From: Klebsiella spallanzanii
GTDB lineage: Bacteria > Pseudomonadota > Gammaproteobacteria > Enterobacterales > Enterobacteriaceae
DNA: 64,000 nt
Assembly (NCBI RefSeq): GCF_902158555.1
Contig: NZ_CABGGS010000009.1
Coordinates: forward strand, 1 to 64,000
Direction: 5' to 3'
This document shows positions 47,812 to 55,269 of this stretch, piece by piece. The notes beneath the pieces are model-generated. The model had not been told where the DNA came from, made no database searches, and saw only the letters and a program-made list of their open reading frames with translations. The translations under genes were made by a program, and so were the position numbers. Within the stretch, counting starts at the first letter, position 1, and each line of letters starts with the position of its first letter.

Positions 47812-49916
47812 ACCCAGCCTCCTGATGATGTGGTCCAGGGATTGTTTTCAACGTCGGGCTTATTTGCCTTCCGTTTTTTCCTGCTATGGGTCTTTTTTGC
47901 TGGTAACGTGGATGACACCTCGCCAGTTTCCGACGTGCTTTCTTCGATCCACGTTGTCCGCTTCGCCCATTCAGGCGCTTCCGGCCATTTGATCTTTTCA
48001 TACCCGTGCAATATAACCAGCGCATCGGCATAAACGAGCAGATCGAAAGCTTCGTTCGGACCTCGGCCCGGTTTGCTCCATTTTCCATCGGGTGAACGCT
48101 CCTCATAGGTCAGCTCATCGTAGAACCAGCTGCCAAGCCATTTCGGGAAATGCACATAGTTCGGGCCGGGTGATTCACGCCACAGGGCGTTATTAACCCG
48201 ATCTTTCAGTGCATCGGTCTGGAGAAGGTAAAGCGGCACATCGCCGGCAGCCTTTGCCCGGCGGGTTGAGCGGTTCGTGTTATCTGGGAATGTGCTTGTG
48301 ATAAGTTTTGAGCGTCGGACACTGTCACCTTTGAAGAGGTAAATCCTTTTCCCCAGCCCATTCCGCTTACATTTACGCCAGAACTTGTAGGCGTTATCGG
48401 TGACACCATCTTCGCCGCCTGAATCGACAGCCATCGCCATGAGCCGCATACGTTTGGACGAGTCACTCGCTAAGGGCCATGCCTTTTCGAACACATCAGA
48501 CAGAAGTAAATCCCAGTCCTCCGGATAACCAGCCGGATCAATGGGGTAACATTCACCGTGCTCGTTTGCCCGTAATGACTGGCGGATGTTGTAGCGATCG
48601 ACCAGCCATCGCTCACCCTGCTCACCGTAGCCAGTCACCTGAACCACGAAGCGACGGGATTTACCGCCCTGCACATCGACGGTTGCAGTCATAAACAGCA
48701 CACCATCTGGTACAGAGCGCTTTGGCACGTCTTCGGCGCGTTGTTCCAGCAGTTCGCTTTTACGTTGTTCGAGACTGGCGCGGGGGAGATAAGGTCGACC
48801 AAAGTCGGTATTGACCACCGTTTTCAGCGTCTCTTCACTCTGTGTGGACTCATATTCCTGCTCGGCAGTCAGGAATTTGTATATCATCTGCGCCCACGTC
48901 TGATATGCAGCTGCAGGCCCTTCCATCCAGAATGAGGCGATGCGTGATCGACGCGGTTCACCAAATCTGTTGCCATCACTGTCTATTTTTTCCCCGTCGC
49001 GCAACCAGACATGACGGATATTCAGTTCACGTTTCATATCCGCCGTGATCCTGCCCTTGCATGCCGGGCACTGGAGATAAGCAGACTCACTTGCCAGTAC
49101 GGGATCAGGGGAATCCCGGTAGCCGGTCATATTAGCGACTTCCGGCTGAAAGTATTCTCCGCAATGCGGACAAGGCCAGTAAAGGCGGCGGCGGTCACCA
49201 CGATTAAACAACGATAATATGCCGGTAGTCGGCGGCGCTTCATGCGCAGTAGTTGGTCGCCATTTTGTGTCGCGGATGTCCCTGCCAGGCGAACTCTCTA
49301 CCAGTGTCATCCCGCTGGACATAAAGGTAGTCGTACGCTTAGAACCCAGGGAAAAGGCATCACCCTCCCCGTCAATATCCTCAGGGAAGCGGTCATAGTC
49401 AGTCAGCGCTACGCTTTTGTAGTCTGACGACGACATAATGTTTACTGACGGCCAGCCGAGTTTGAGGTAGTTCCCGGCGCGAAATGTACGGTCGTGGACG
49501 TTGTTGTCATTACGGCGCGGGCTAAGCCGTGATTTTACTTCCGGGCTGCACCGAAAAGTGCGGTCTAGGCGCTTCTTCGAGTGCTCGCGCGCTTTCTCTT
49601 CTGACACCTGAATAACCAGCATGTCGGCGGGATCACAAACAATGTTGTAGACAATCCAGCCATCAATCAGGCCGATCGTTTTCCCGGTTCGGGCTGGACC
49701 GACAAACACCACAGCATCATACTCACGGGATGCCAGGCAATTCATCGGCTCAATAATATAAGGCGCCAGATTGGGATCCCATGGTACGGAGTTACCCGCC
49801 CCCATCGGCACTCGCATATATGAACTGACCGCATCGGCCACCAACATACGCCGCGGGGCACGTAGAATTCCGGAGACATCACGGCGGATACCCCTTGCAG
49901 ATGCCCGTTTTGCCAT
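47808..49916 (-). CDS. Terminase large subunit (gpA-like)
   Basis: The 702-residue protein packages DNA and cuts at cos. The N-terminal ATPase has Walker A in VGPARTGKTIGLIDG and the nuclease half has the usual acidic clusters (TATVDVQGG, MAVDSGGEDG). It follows the small subunit with a 1-bp overlap. Membership in the lambda gpA group agrees with the lambda-like cos site upstream. Confidence 0.94.
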   Translation of the reverse strand: MAKRASARGIRRDVSGILRAPRRMLVADAVSSYMRVPMGAGNSVPWDPNLAPYIIEPMNCLASREYDAVVFVGPARTGKTIGLIDGWIVYNIVCDPADMLVIQVSEEKAREHSKKRLDRTFRCSPEVKSRLSPRRNDNNVHDRTFRAGNYLKLGWPSVNIMSSSDYKSVALTDYDRFPEDIDGEGDAFSLGSKRTTTFMSSGMTLVESSPGRDIRDTKWRPTTAHEAPPTTGILSLFNRGDRRRLYWPCPHCGEYFQPEVANMTGYRDSPDPVLASESAYLQCPACKGRITADMKRELNIRHVWLRDGEKIDSDGNRFGEPRRSRIASFWMEGPAAAYQTWAQMIYKFLTAEQEYESTQSEETLKTVVNTDFGRPYLPRASLEQRKSELLEQRAEDVPKRSVPDGVLFMTATVDVQGGKSRRFVVQVTGYGEQGERWLVDRYNIRQSLRANEHGECYPIDPAGYPEDWDLLLSDVFEKAWPLASDSSKRMRLMAMAVDSGGEDGVTDNAYKFWRKCKRNGLGKRIYLFKGDSVRRSKLITSTFPDNTNRSTRRAKAAGDVPLYLLQTDALKDRVNNALWRESPGPNYVHFPKWLGSWFYDELTYEERSPDGKWSKPGRGPNEAFDLLVYADALVILHGYEKIKWPEAPEWAKRTTWIEESTSETGEVSSTLPAKKTHSRKKRKANKPDVENNPWTTSSGGWV

Positions 49917-50407
49917 CAGTCCTCCTCTGGCTCATCCTCCTCTGGTTCGGCGTCCATTACTTTTTGGGCGACCTGATCACGCAGGTCATCAATCACGCTT
50001 TGCACACGTGATACCGCAACCGGCGTAAGCGCACAGTCGCGTTCAAGAATGTCCGGGAGTGTTTCAAGCACCATAACAACGGCTTTCGCCATCAGTGAAA
50101 ATTCTCTGGCAACGTCTTCGGCAGGAATAAGCTGCTTTGTATCTACCTCATATTTCAGTCGCTCGTTCTCAGCCTTCCAGTGCGCGAGCCTGTCTGAGGG
50201 ATCCATCTCTTCGACGTTTGTCGTTGAGACCACTGGAATCATCAGCTCACTCAAAATATCAGTGACGAGATAGAGCTTGAGCTTGCTATTACTGCCTGGT
50301 GCCGGAACAACGTTTTTCAGCCGGGCGGCAACCGTCTGGCGGTGTACGCCTGTGATACCAGCTAGCTGGTTGATATTGAGTTTTAAAGCGGCGATTTCCT
50401 GGTCCAT
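49916..50407 (-). CDS. Terminase small subunit (Nu1-like)
   Basis: The 163-residue product begins with a winged helix-turn-helix (LNINQLAGITGVHRQTVAARL), which in Nu1 binds the cosB R sites, and ends in an acidic tail. The start at 50407 matches the family; a GTG four codons earlier is possible and neither has a strong ribosome-binding site. The cos site lies ~115 bp upstream. Confidence 0.9.
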   Translation of the reverse strand: MDQEIAALKLNINQLAGITGVHRQTVAARLKNVVPAPGSNSKLKLYLVTDILSELMIPVVSTTNVEEMDPSDRLAHWKAENERLKYEVDTKQLIPAEDVAREFSLMAKAVVMVLETLPDILERDCALTPVAVSRVQSVIDDLRDQVAQKVMDAEPEEDEPEED

Positions 50408-50518
50408 GATGGTGAACACTTTTTGTACAATTCGACATCATTGAAAATCCGACTACTGGAAAATCAATAATCTGCGCACATGATGATGATGACTATGAAA
50501 TTCGAAAACTAGCCGTTT

Positions 50519-50545
50519 TCCGCGAGTCCGCCGCCCCGTGGCAGG
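50519..50545 (-). other. cos site, lambda-like cohesive-end nicking region
   Basis: On the minus strand CGGGGCGGCGGACTCGCGG is nearly identical to lambda cosN (CGGGGCGGCGACCTCGCGGG) and is followed by AAAACGGCTAG. By analogy the 12-base overhang would be GGGCGGCGGACT (50525-50536). It lies just upstream of the Nu1-like gene, as in lambda. Region 50408-50672 is otherwise non-coding and should hold cosB. Confidence 0.75.
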
Positions 50546-50572
50546 CTCCCCCTCCGGGAGGACCCGCTCAAA

Positions 50573-50587
50573 CGATAATGAATATCA
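50573..50587. promoter_or_regulatory. Fur-box-like palindrome between cos and lipoprotein gene
   Basis: CGATAATGAATATCA matches the 7-1-7 Fur motif at 12 of 14 positions. A weaker neighbour (TGATAATGCTTACCT) starts at 50608. No host-type gene is near, so its role is unclear. Confidence 0.35.
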
Positions 50588-50629
50588 TTTACATCTAATG
50601 TTTAAAATGATAATGCTTACCTCAAATAC

Positions 50630-50655
50630 TAAAAACCCCGCCAGCAGCGAGGTTC
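50630..50655 (-). terminator. Terminator after the lipoprotein moron
   Basis: On the minus strand AACCTCGCTG and CGGGGTT pair imperfectly, then a TTTTT run follows, 18 bp past the stop codon. Confidence 0.7.
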
Positions 50656-50672
50656 TAAGTTAGTTTTAATGA

Positions 50673-51050
50673 CTATTTCTTTAGTGCTTCTGCATAAGCC
50701 TGAGCACTTTTCTGCGACGACTCCATGATGTCATCTGTCAGTGTTTGCTGTCCCCATTTGGTGACTTTGCCATTGACAAACGTTACAACCAATCGATCAT
50801 TAGCTAACTGTTCATTATCAATAATTGTGTAGCCGTAAAGCGCTCTATTCCAGTAAATCCAACGTTCGCGCTCCTGGTTCACATCCGTTCTACGGGGCGA
50901 CCCCATGATCTGCATGACGTCGTTTTTGCTCATCCCGAGAGATAAAAGCATTGATTTCTGGTTGTAATCTATTTTCTGGACTGTTGGTGCACATGCAGTA
51001 ATTGTTAAAGCTGAAAGACCAATTAATGCTGCAAAAAGTAATTTCTTCAT
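50673..51050 (-). CDS. Phage lipoprotein with SmpA/OmlA (BamE-like) fold
   Basis: The 125-residue product has a signal peptide with lipobox ITAC (Cys20). The mature part contains LSLGMSKNDVMQIMGSPRRTD, which follows the BamE/OmlA motif [17 protein letters not shown] of the host gene at 24998. It has its own promoter and lies between two terminators, among lysis and packaging genes, so it is probably expressed in the lysogen. A role at the outer membrane, such as superinfection exclusion or changed barrel assembly, is inferred only. Confidence 0.82.
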   Translation of the reverse strand: MKKLLFAALIGLSALTITACAPTVQKIDYNQKSMLLSLGMSKNDVMQIMGSPRRTDVNQERERWIYWNRALYGYTIIDNEQLANDRLVVTFVNGKVTKWGQQTLTDDIMESSQKSAQAYAEALKK

Positions 51051-51080
51051 GTCCCTATCCCCATTGGTTTGCTTGAGGGC

Positions 51081-51110
51081 AGATTAGCAAGGGAAGCAAC
51101 AACATCGCAA
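51081..51110 (-). promoter_or_regulatory. Candidate promoter of the lipoprotein moron
   Basis: On the minus strand TTGCGA (51105-51110) and TAATCT (51081-51086) are 18 bp apart, ending about 30 bp before the lipoprotein ATG. Confidence 0.5.
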
Positions 51111-51118
51111 TTAAGGAA

Positions 51119-51140
51119 TAAAAATCCCCGCTATTGCGAG
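51119..51140 (-). terminator. Terminator after the spanin genes
   Basis: On the minus strand CTCGC and GCGGG pair around AATA, followed by ATTTTTATT. It separates lysis genes from the lipoprotein gene. Confidence 0.5.
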
Positions 51141-51158
51141 ACTGATAATGTCGATTAT

Positions 51159-51389
51159 TTATCCCTTACTTGGGGTAAGGTTCGGGCAATTCGCCTGTAC
51201 TGCCTTGTTATGTGCCAGAATGTCGCGCTTCGTCTGTTTATCCAGCACATCGATATCGTGGTCAGTCAGGTAGATAATGCGAACCCAGCTGCAAGCGGTA
51301 TCGATGACTTCAGGTTTTGCGGGTAAACTTTTCGCGCAACTCCCGATCAACATCGTCATCAGGCATATGGCTAACAGTCTGCTGTACAT
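51159..51389 (-). CDS. Rz1-like outer-membrane spanin lipoprotein
   Basis: The 76-residue product has a lipoprotein signal with LIGSC (Cys18) and a Pro-containing start of the mature part (SLPAKPEV). It begins inside the Rz-like gene in another frame (80-bp overlap), the standard spanin pair layout. The o-spanin pairs with the i-spanin across the periplasm to fuse the membranes in the last step of lysis. Confidence 0.82.
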   Translation of the reverse strand: MYSRLLAICLMTMLIGSCAKSLPAKPEVIDTACSWVRIIYLTDHDIDVLDKQTKRDILAHNKAVQANCPNLTPSKG

Positions 51390-51579
51390 CGCTGGCCCCT
51401 TTAGTTGCTTGCGCCTTACGTTCTGCTACGGCGATGGTAGCGGCGGCGTTCTCTTCGGTACGTTGCTGCTCGGCTTTTGTTTCTGCCTTACTGGTACCGC
51501 GTGCATGACCGATACCGAACGCGCCGGCAATAGCCCCTAGAATGAGCACTGCCAACCCGGCGATTAATTCAAAGCTCAT
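51310..51579 (-). CDS. Rz-like inner-membrane spanin
   Basis: The 89-residue product has one N-terminal membrane helix (about 4-24) followed by a charged coiled coil (KAETKAEQQRTEENAAATIA). It is short for an i-spanin but has the right topology and encloses the start of the Rz1-like gene. Its ATG overlaps the preceding gene (ATGA). Confidence 0.8.
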   Translation of the reverse strand: MSFELIAGLAVLILGAIAGAFGIGHARGTSKAETKAEQQRTEENAAATIAVAERKAQATKGASDVQQTVSHMPDDDVDRELREKFTRKT

Positions 51580-51923
51580 TGCGGTGGCCCCTTCAATTCG
51601 TCGGCTTTATCTTTCAGCGCCGGCTGCCTTACGTATTGCGAGAGCACCGCCAGCACCACCAGCGCGGGACTAATCATCGCCACGATGTTGGGCGGCAGGA
51701 TGCCTTTAATGTCCGGCGGCAGCATCGCCCAGGCATGAAGAGCAGCATCCGGGAATGATTGAGCCCATACACCGACCAACGCGCCGGCAGCGCCCAGGCG
51801 GACAGACCATGTTTTAAGCAGCAATCGGGCATGACCAACAAACTCCAGCTGGGTATATTTGCGCAGTAGCAACAGGACGAGCACGGCCACCAGCGCCAGC
51901 AAAGCGAAAATAATCATCTTCAT
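51576..51923 (-). CDS. Small membrane protein, DUF7940-like (possible second holin)
   Basis: The 115-residue product has a strong N-terminal helix (IIFALLALVAVLVLLLL), then LLLKTWSVRLGAAGALVGVWAQSF, and a C-terminal hydrophobic stretch (IVAMISPALVVLAVL). It sits between the endolysin and Rz genes and overlaps both neighbours by 4 bp. Such genes are often called holins; a lambda-type holin is already upstream, so it may be an accessory or antiholin. Confidence 0.7.
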   Translation of the reverse strand: MKMIIFALLALVAVLVLLLLRKYTQLEFVGHARLLLKTWSVRLGAAGALVGVWAQSFPDAALHAWAMLPPDIKGILPPNIVAMISPALVVLAVLSQYVRQPALKDKADELKGPPQ

Positions 51924-52462
51924 AGGCTCACCCGCTCTTTAACCCAGCCATATAGAAACGCCTCGTTAGCTGGCCTTGCTTCGGCTAACTCCAGATAACG
52001 AGCACCCTGGCTGCAATTCAGCGCCTTCAGCAGCGTGGTTTCACCATCTTTGCCACGAACTGCCAGGTAACTCTTAAGGGCGGCGATGGTTATATTGCCT
52101 ATCGCTCCATCGGGTTTAAGGTCTGGATAGAGATTGCCCTGCATATTCAGCGCCGTTAACCAGCGCTGCAGGAATGTACTGGCAACACGCGGCCCCATAT
52201 TTACGCCGGTATCACACAACTCCTGCGCAATGGCTGGCGACAACTCGGCGATTCGGTCGAACTTTGGTTCAGTCCAGTATTGCGACAGGTAGATGCCTTT
52301 GGCTGTATCCCGTGGTAACGCCTTCATATCGCCGCTGTAGCCATATGCGCGGGCGGTGGTCTGTGTGATACCCCAGCGCGTAGGACCGCCTTTATCATTC
52401 GGGTTATTTACGTAACCCCCTTCTTTACCGAGGATCCCCTCAATGATTTGATCTGCTGTCAT
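51920..52462 (-). CDS. Endolysin, glycoside hydrolase family 108
   Basis: The 180-residue product has the GH108 motif EGGYVNNPNDKGGPTRWGIT; Glu14 is the expected catalytic residue. A C-terminal peptidoglycan-binding-like part (DGAIGNITIAALKSYL) follows. It cleaves the glycan strands of peptidoglycan once the holin opens the membrane. There is no signal peptide, so export depends on the holin. Confidence 0.92.
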   Translation of the reverse strand: MTADQIIEGILGKEGGYVNNPNDKGGPTRWGITQTTARAYGYSGDMKALPRDTAKGIYLSQYWTEPKFDRIAELSPAIAQELCDTGVNMGPRVASTFLQRWLTALNMQGNLYPDLKPDGAIGNITIAALKSYLAVRGKDGETTLLKALNCSQGARYLELAEARPANEAFLYGWVKERVSL

Positions 52463-52464
52463 AG

Positions 52465-52818
52465 TTAAGCCTTTTTATCACCGCCGCCGATTCCAAGCCG
52501 GTTGCCCAGATATTTCATTGCGAATGCCCTGAGAGTATCCACACCAATAAGTCCAATACCGCCGCCGATAGTCACAGAGAGTGTTTTAGGCAATCCGAGA
52601 TATTCCAGCGCGGATGAACATGTCAGCGTCAGAGCGCCGCAGAGTAGAATTTCGAGAGTTTTCTTCTTCCAGCCACCACCGCCGCCAAAATAAGCAATGC
52701 GTAGCCCAGCCATAAGCAAAGAAAACAAGACTGCGCCCAGCGGCGTATCTCCGCGCCACCAGCTCTGCAGCAACTCCAGCAAATCAGGCCAGTTACTCGG
52801 GTTATTGGGCATTTTCAT
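52465..52818 (-). CDS. Lambda-type holin (class I)
   Basis: The 117-residue product has three hydrophobic segments (about 24-43, 54-72, 80-95) and a charged tail, and fits the lambda S holin family. It starts MKMP, exactly as lambda S107, where the two Met codons give antiholin (Met1) and holin (Met3). It times lysis. The endolysin follows after 2 bp. Confidence 0.82.
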   Translation of the reverse strand: MKMPNNPSNWPDLLELLQSWWRGDTPLGAVLFSLLMAGLRIAYFGGGGGWKKKTLEILLCGALTLTCSSALEYLGLPKTLSVTIGGGIGLIGVDTLRAFAMKYLGNRLGIGGGDKKA

Positions 52819-52859
52819 GATCTCTCACCTCGCAGGGTTGCGGGTGTTAGTGTGATGGG

Positions 52860-52919
52860 TTCAGGCTTCAGGGCTATTCTGCTAAGTGGCAATATCAAAG
52901 GTGAATCCCTGAGCCTGAA
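52860..52919. repeat. Long inverted repeat upstream of the holin gene
   Basis: TTCAGGCTTCAGGG (52860-52873) can pair with CCCTGAGCCTGAA (52907-52919), giving a 13-bp stem with one bulge and a 33-base loop. It lies in the 141-bp gap between a methyltransferase and the holin, which holds no gene. Confidence 0.55.
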
Positions 52920-52959
52920 AGTGATGGCCACCACAGCAACTCTTAGCCGCGGCAAACCG

Positions 52960-54012
52960 TTATATTTCTGTTAACCTTCTGATTTCTTCTGATGTCTGAA
53001 TAAATCTTTCCGCCTCCAGCTCAACGCCAATGGCGCGACGACCTGATTTAATCGCTTCCTTTATCGTAGAACCGGATCCCATGAAAAAGTCAGCAACCAG
53101 TTCACCTGGCCTGCTGCTGGCTGTAATGATCTGCTGCAACATATCGGCGGGTTTTTCACATGGATGTTTGCCGGGATAAAACTGAACAGGCTTATGCGTC
53201 CAGACGTCGGTATATGGCACCGTAACGGAGACACTAAACGGTCTTCGCAGACGATGATATTCCTGCTGAAGTTCGGAGTATTTCCGATTAAGGGATTGCC
53301 AAGTCGCGACCAATTGGTGGTGGGGTTTCCCGAGCTCGTTGCGCGAATGCTTGTCCATGGCTATTTGCTGAAACAAAGCCTGCAACTTCAGATAATCGGT
53401 TTCGTTCGGTAGCTGCCACTGGCTAAGGCCAAACCAATGGGAAACCATATTTTTCTTACCTGTGGCTTCTGCAATCTGGGCCGACGTCACGCCAAGAGAT
53501 TCCCGAGCGTCCCGGAAGTAAGAAATTAGCGGCGTCATGACGTGTTGCTTTAGCTCATTACACTTTGCGGCATATCCATCATCTTTTGGCTTGTATGGTC
53601 CCTGATAATGGTCGGCAAAAATGATACGTTCAGTGGCCGGAAAATAAGCGCGTAAACTCTCCTTATTGCAGCCGTTCCATCGCCCTGATGGCTTAGCCCA
53701 GATGATATGGTTAAGCAGATTAAACCGCTCACGGACAAGAAGCTCAATATCTGAGGCCAGACGGTGACCACAGAACAGATACATGCTGCCAGATGGTTTT
53801 AATACCCTCCAGAATTGCGCCAGACAGGAATCAAGCCAGCGTAAATAGTCATCATCCCCTTTCCATTGGTTGTCCCAACCGTTCGGCTTCACCTTAAAAT
53901 AAGGCGGATCCGTAACTATTAGATCAATTGAGTTATCAGGGACTGTCGGGAGAAAATGCAGGCAGTCAGCGTTGATCAACTCAACACTGGATATTTTTAC
54001 AGTATTTTTCAT
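52960..54012 (-). CDS. Site-specific DNA methyltransferase (DPPY, N6-adenine type)
   Basis: The 350-residue product has DPPYFK at 35-40 and, near the C-terminus, DFFMGSGSTIKEAIKSGRRAIGVE, the S-adenosylmethionine motif. The motif order is that of the beta class. Between them is an inserted part with a helix-turn-helix look (SAQIAEATGKKNMVSHWFGL). No restriction enzyme lies nearby, so it is probably a protective or regulatory orphan enzyme. It lies in the late transcript between Q and the lysis genes. Confidence 0.9.
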   Translation of the reverse strand: MKNTVKISSVELINADCLHFLPTVPDNSIDLIVTDPPYFKVKPNGWDNQWKGDDDYLRWLDSCLAQFWRVLKPSGSMYLFCGHRLASDIELLVRERFNLLNHIIWAKPSGRWNGCNKESLRAYFPATERIIFADHYQGPYKPKDDGYAAKCNELKQHVMTPLISYFRDARESLGVTSAQIAEATGKKNMVSHWFGLSQWQLPNETDYLKLQALFQQIAMDKHSRNELGKPHHQLVATWQSLNRKYSELQQEYHRLRRPFSVSVTVPYTDVWTHKPVQFYPGKHPCEKPADMLQQIITASSRPGELVADFFMGSGSTIKEAIKSGRRAIGVELEAERFIQTSEEIRRLTEI

Positions 54013-54104
54013 AGATCAGTAAGCGTAACTCATGATAGGCTCACTTTGCTTTTGCGCTAAAGCAGTGGGCCCTGGTTCGCTTGTGACCATGTACATGAGC
54101 GAAT

Positions 54105-54135
54105 GGCTGGCCGGGTGCTACAACACCCACCAGCC
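54105..54135 (-). other. Strong stem-loop between helix-turn-helix gene and methyltransferase
   Basis: GGCTGG and CCAGCC, then GGGTG and CACCC, form an 11-bp two-step stem around a 6-base loop. The 149-bp gap 54013-54161 has no gene. There is no T run, so this is not a typical terminator; it could be an RNA element in the late leader. Confidence 0.5.
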
Positions 54136-54161
54136 GCCCATTTTCACAGCAGAAAGCCTCT

Positions 54162-54356
54162 CTACTCAGGGAGGCGCTTATAACATCCGAATTGATAATC
54201 CGATAAACCCGCCATTACCAGCTGCGTTAAAATTAACTGGCAACGTTCGCGCGTTAGATGCGTGTTCTGCGCAATCTCCCCGGCCGTAGCTGGTTCATCA
54301 CTTAACTCATTAAAAACAGCGCGCGCCACCTCTGTCATATCACCTTGATTTAGCAT
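54162..54356 (-). CDS. Small helix-turn-helix protein
   Basis: The 64-residue product is almost wholly a winged-helix-like domain (EPATAGEIAQNTHLTRERCQLILTQL in two helices around residue 30). The ATG has AGGAAAA 6-7 bp upstream. It is the first gene after the late promoter and terminator. Function is unknown; a DNA-binding regulator is the simplest reading. Confidence 0.75.
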   Translation of the reverse strand: MLNQGDMTEVARAVFNELSDEPATAGEIAQNTHLTRERCQLILTQLVMAGLSDYQFGCYKRLPE

Positions 54357-54435
54357 GTCTTTTTCCTGTTTAAACGGTATGACATACAGATAACTCTGGT
54401 TGCGAACCCCATCAAGAAGTAATTGCAGAAGGCAT

Positions 54436-54460
54436 AAAAAAACCCCGCCGAAACGAGGTT
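54436..54460 (-). terminator. Late terminator tR'
   Basis: On the minus strand AACCTCG and CGGGGTT pair and are followed by TTTTTTT. It starts 36 bp downstream of the late promoter -10, as for lambda tR', and would be read through only when Q is present. Confidence 0.75.
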
Positions 54461-54495
54461 ATTTATAAATATGGCAGAATATCAAATTACCGTAA

Positions 54496-54524
54496 AATAT
54501 GGCTTATTTTGTTGCATTTTGCAA
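54496..54524 (-). promoter_or_regulatory. Late promoter PR'
   Basis: On the minus strand TTGCAA (54519-54524) and CATATT (54496-54501) are spaced by 17 bp, just after the Q gene and before tR'. This is the standard Q-controlled late promoter position. Confidence 0.65.
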
Positions 54525-54549
54525 GCCCGTTTGACGAAGATAGCCAACT

Positions 54550-55248
54550 TTAATCACATTTTTCCGCCCTGAAGTCTTCTATTTCCTCATGAAGCTTATA
54601 TATGCATTGCAACGCGCTGCAATCCATATCGATGAAAGCCATCTTTAACCGTTCCCAATGGCCTGCATACACCCTTTTCCAAGTGGACCGTTCAACTGAA
54701 ACCAAACGCGCCAGTGCGGCACCTGCGTAGGCTTTATAGGTCTCATTATTGCGGGTAGCCGCAACTTCTTGTGCCGCCAGCCAGACCAGCCCTACCAGCT
54801 TTTTGATCACTCGCGATTGTAGCGGCTTGCTTACCTGGTAGTTCTGGTATTCAGTCCAGACGTGCTGGCACATTAATGTTTGATAATGGAAGTTTAGATC
54901 GAAGCCATAGCAATAGCGCACCCACGCTTGCTGGTGGGCTTCCAGTTGATTCACCGCACGGCGCCACGGCGAATAACCGAACTCAATATCATTAATGGGT
55001 GGCATTGGTCGGCGGCGGCTTCGGGTCTCCATCACATAAACTGGAGTAGTCAGTGCCTTAACCACCGACGGGCCACAACCAACTCCCCCATCCAGATCAA
55101 CAAGATGGCGAGAGTACCGCGGATTTTTATTCTTATCTGCTGGTGGGTTCTCGCTGAATGCCTCGAGTTGTCCCTTTGTTGTGCTGGATAAATCCAACAA
55201 CGCTCGACGAACTTCAATACGGGTATATTCCAGATTTTGTAAGTTCAT
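54550..55248 (-). CDS. Late antitermination protein Q (phage 82 Q type)
   Basis: The 232-residue product matches the Phage_antiter_Q family by pattern (LQNLEYTRIEVRRALLDLSST at the start) and by place at the end of the early operon, next to a promoter-terminator pair. Q loads onto RNA polymerase at the late promoter and lets it pass terminators into lysis, head and tail genes. The ATG at 55248 is preferred; one seven codons upstream is possible. Confidence 0.85.
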   Translation of the reverse strand: MNLQNLEYTRIEVRRALLDLSSTTKGQLEAFSENPPADKNKNPRYSRHLVDLDGGVGCGPSVVKALTTPVYVMETRSRRRPMPPINDIEFGYSPWRRAVNQLEAHQQAWVRYCYGFDLNFHYQTLMCQHVWTEYQNYQVSKPLQSRVIKKLVGLVWLAAQEVAATRNNETYKAYAGAALARLVSVERSTWKRVYAGHWERLKMAFIDMDCSALQCIYKLHEEIEDFRAEKCD

Positions 55249-55269
55249 ACTGCTCAGTGCTCCATACAC

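Noticed and set aside
54013-54161. Possible tRNA gene
   Set aside because: Strong hairpin but no anticodon stem, T-loop consensus or acceptor pairing.
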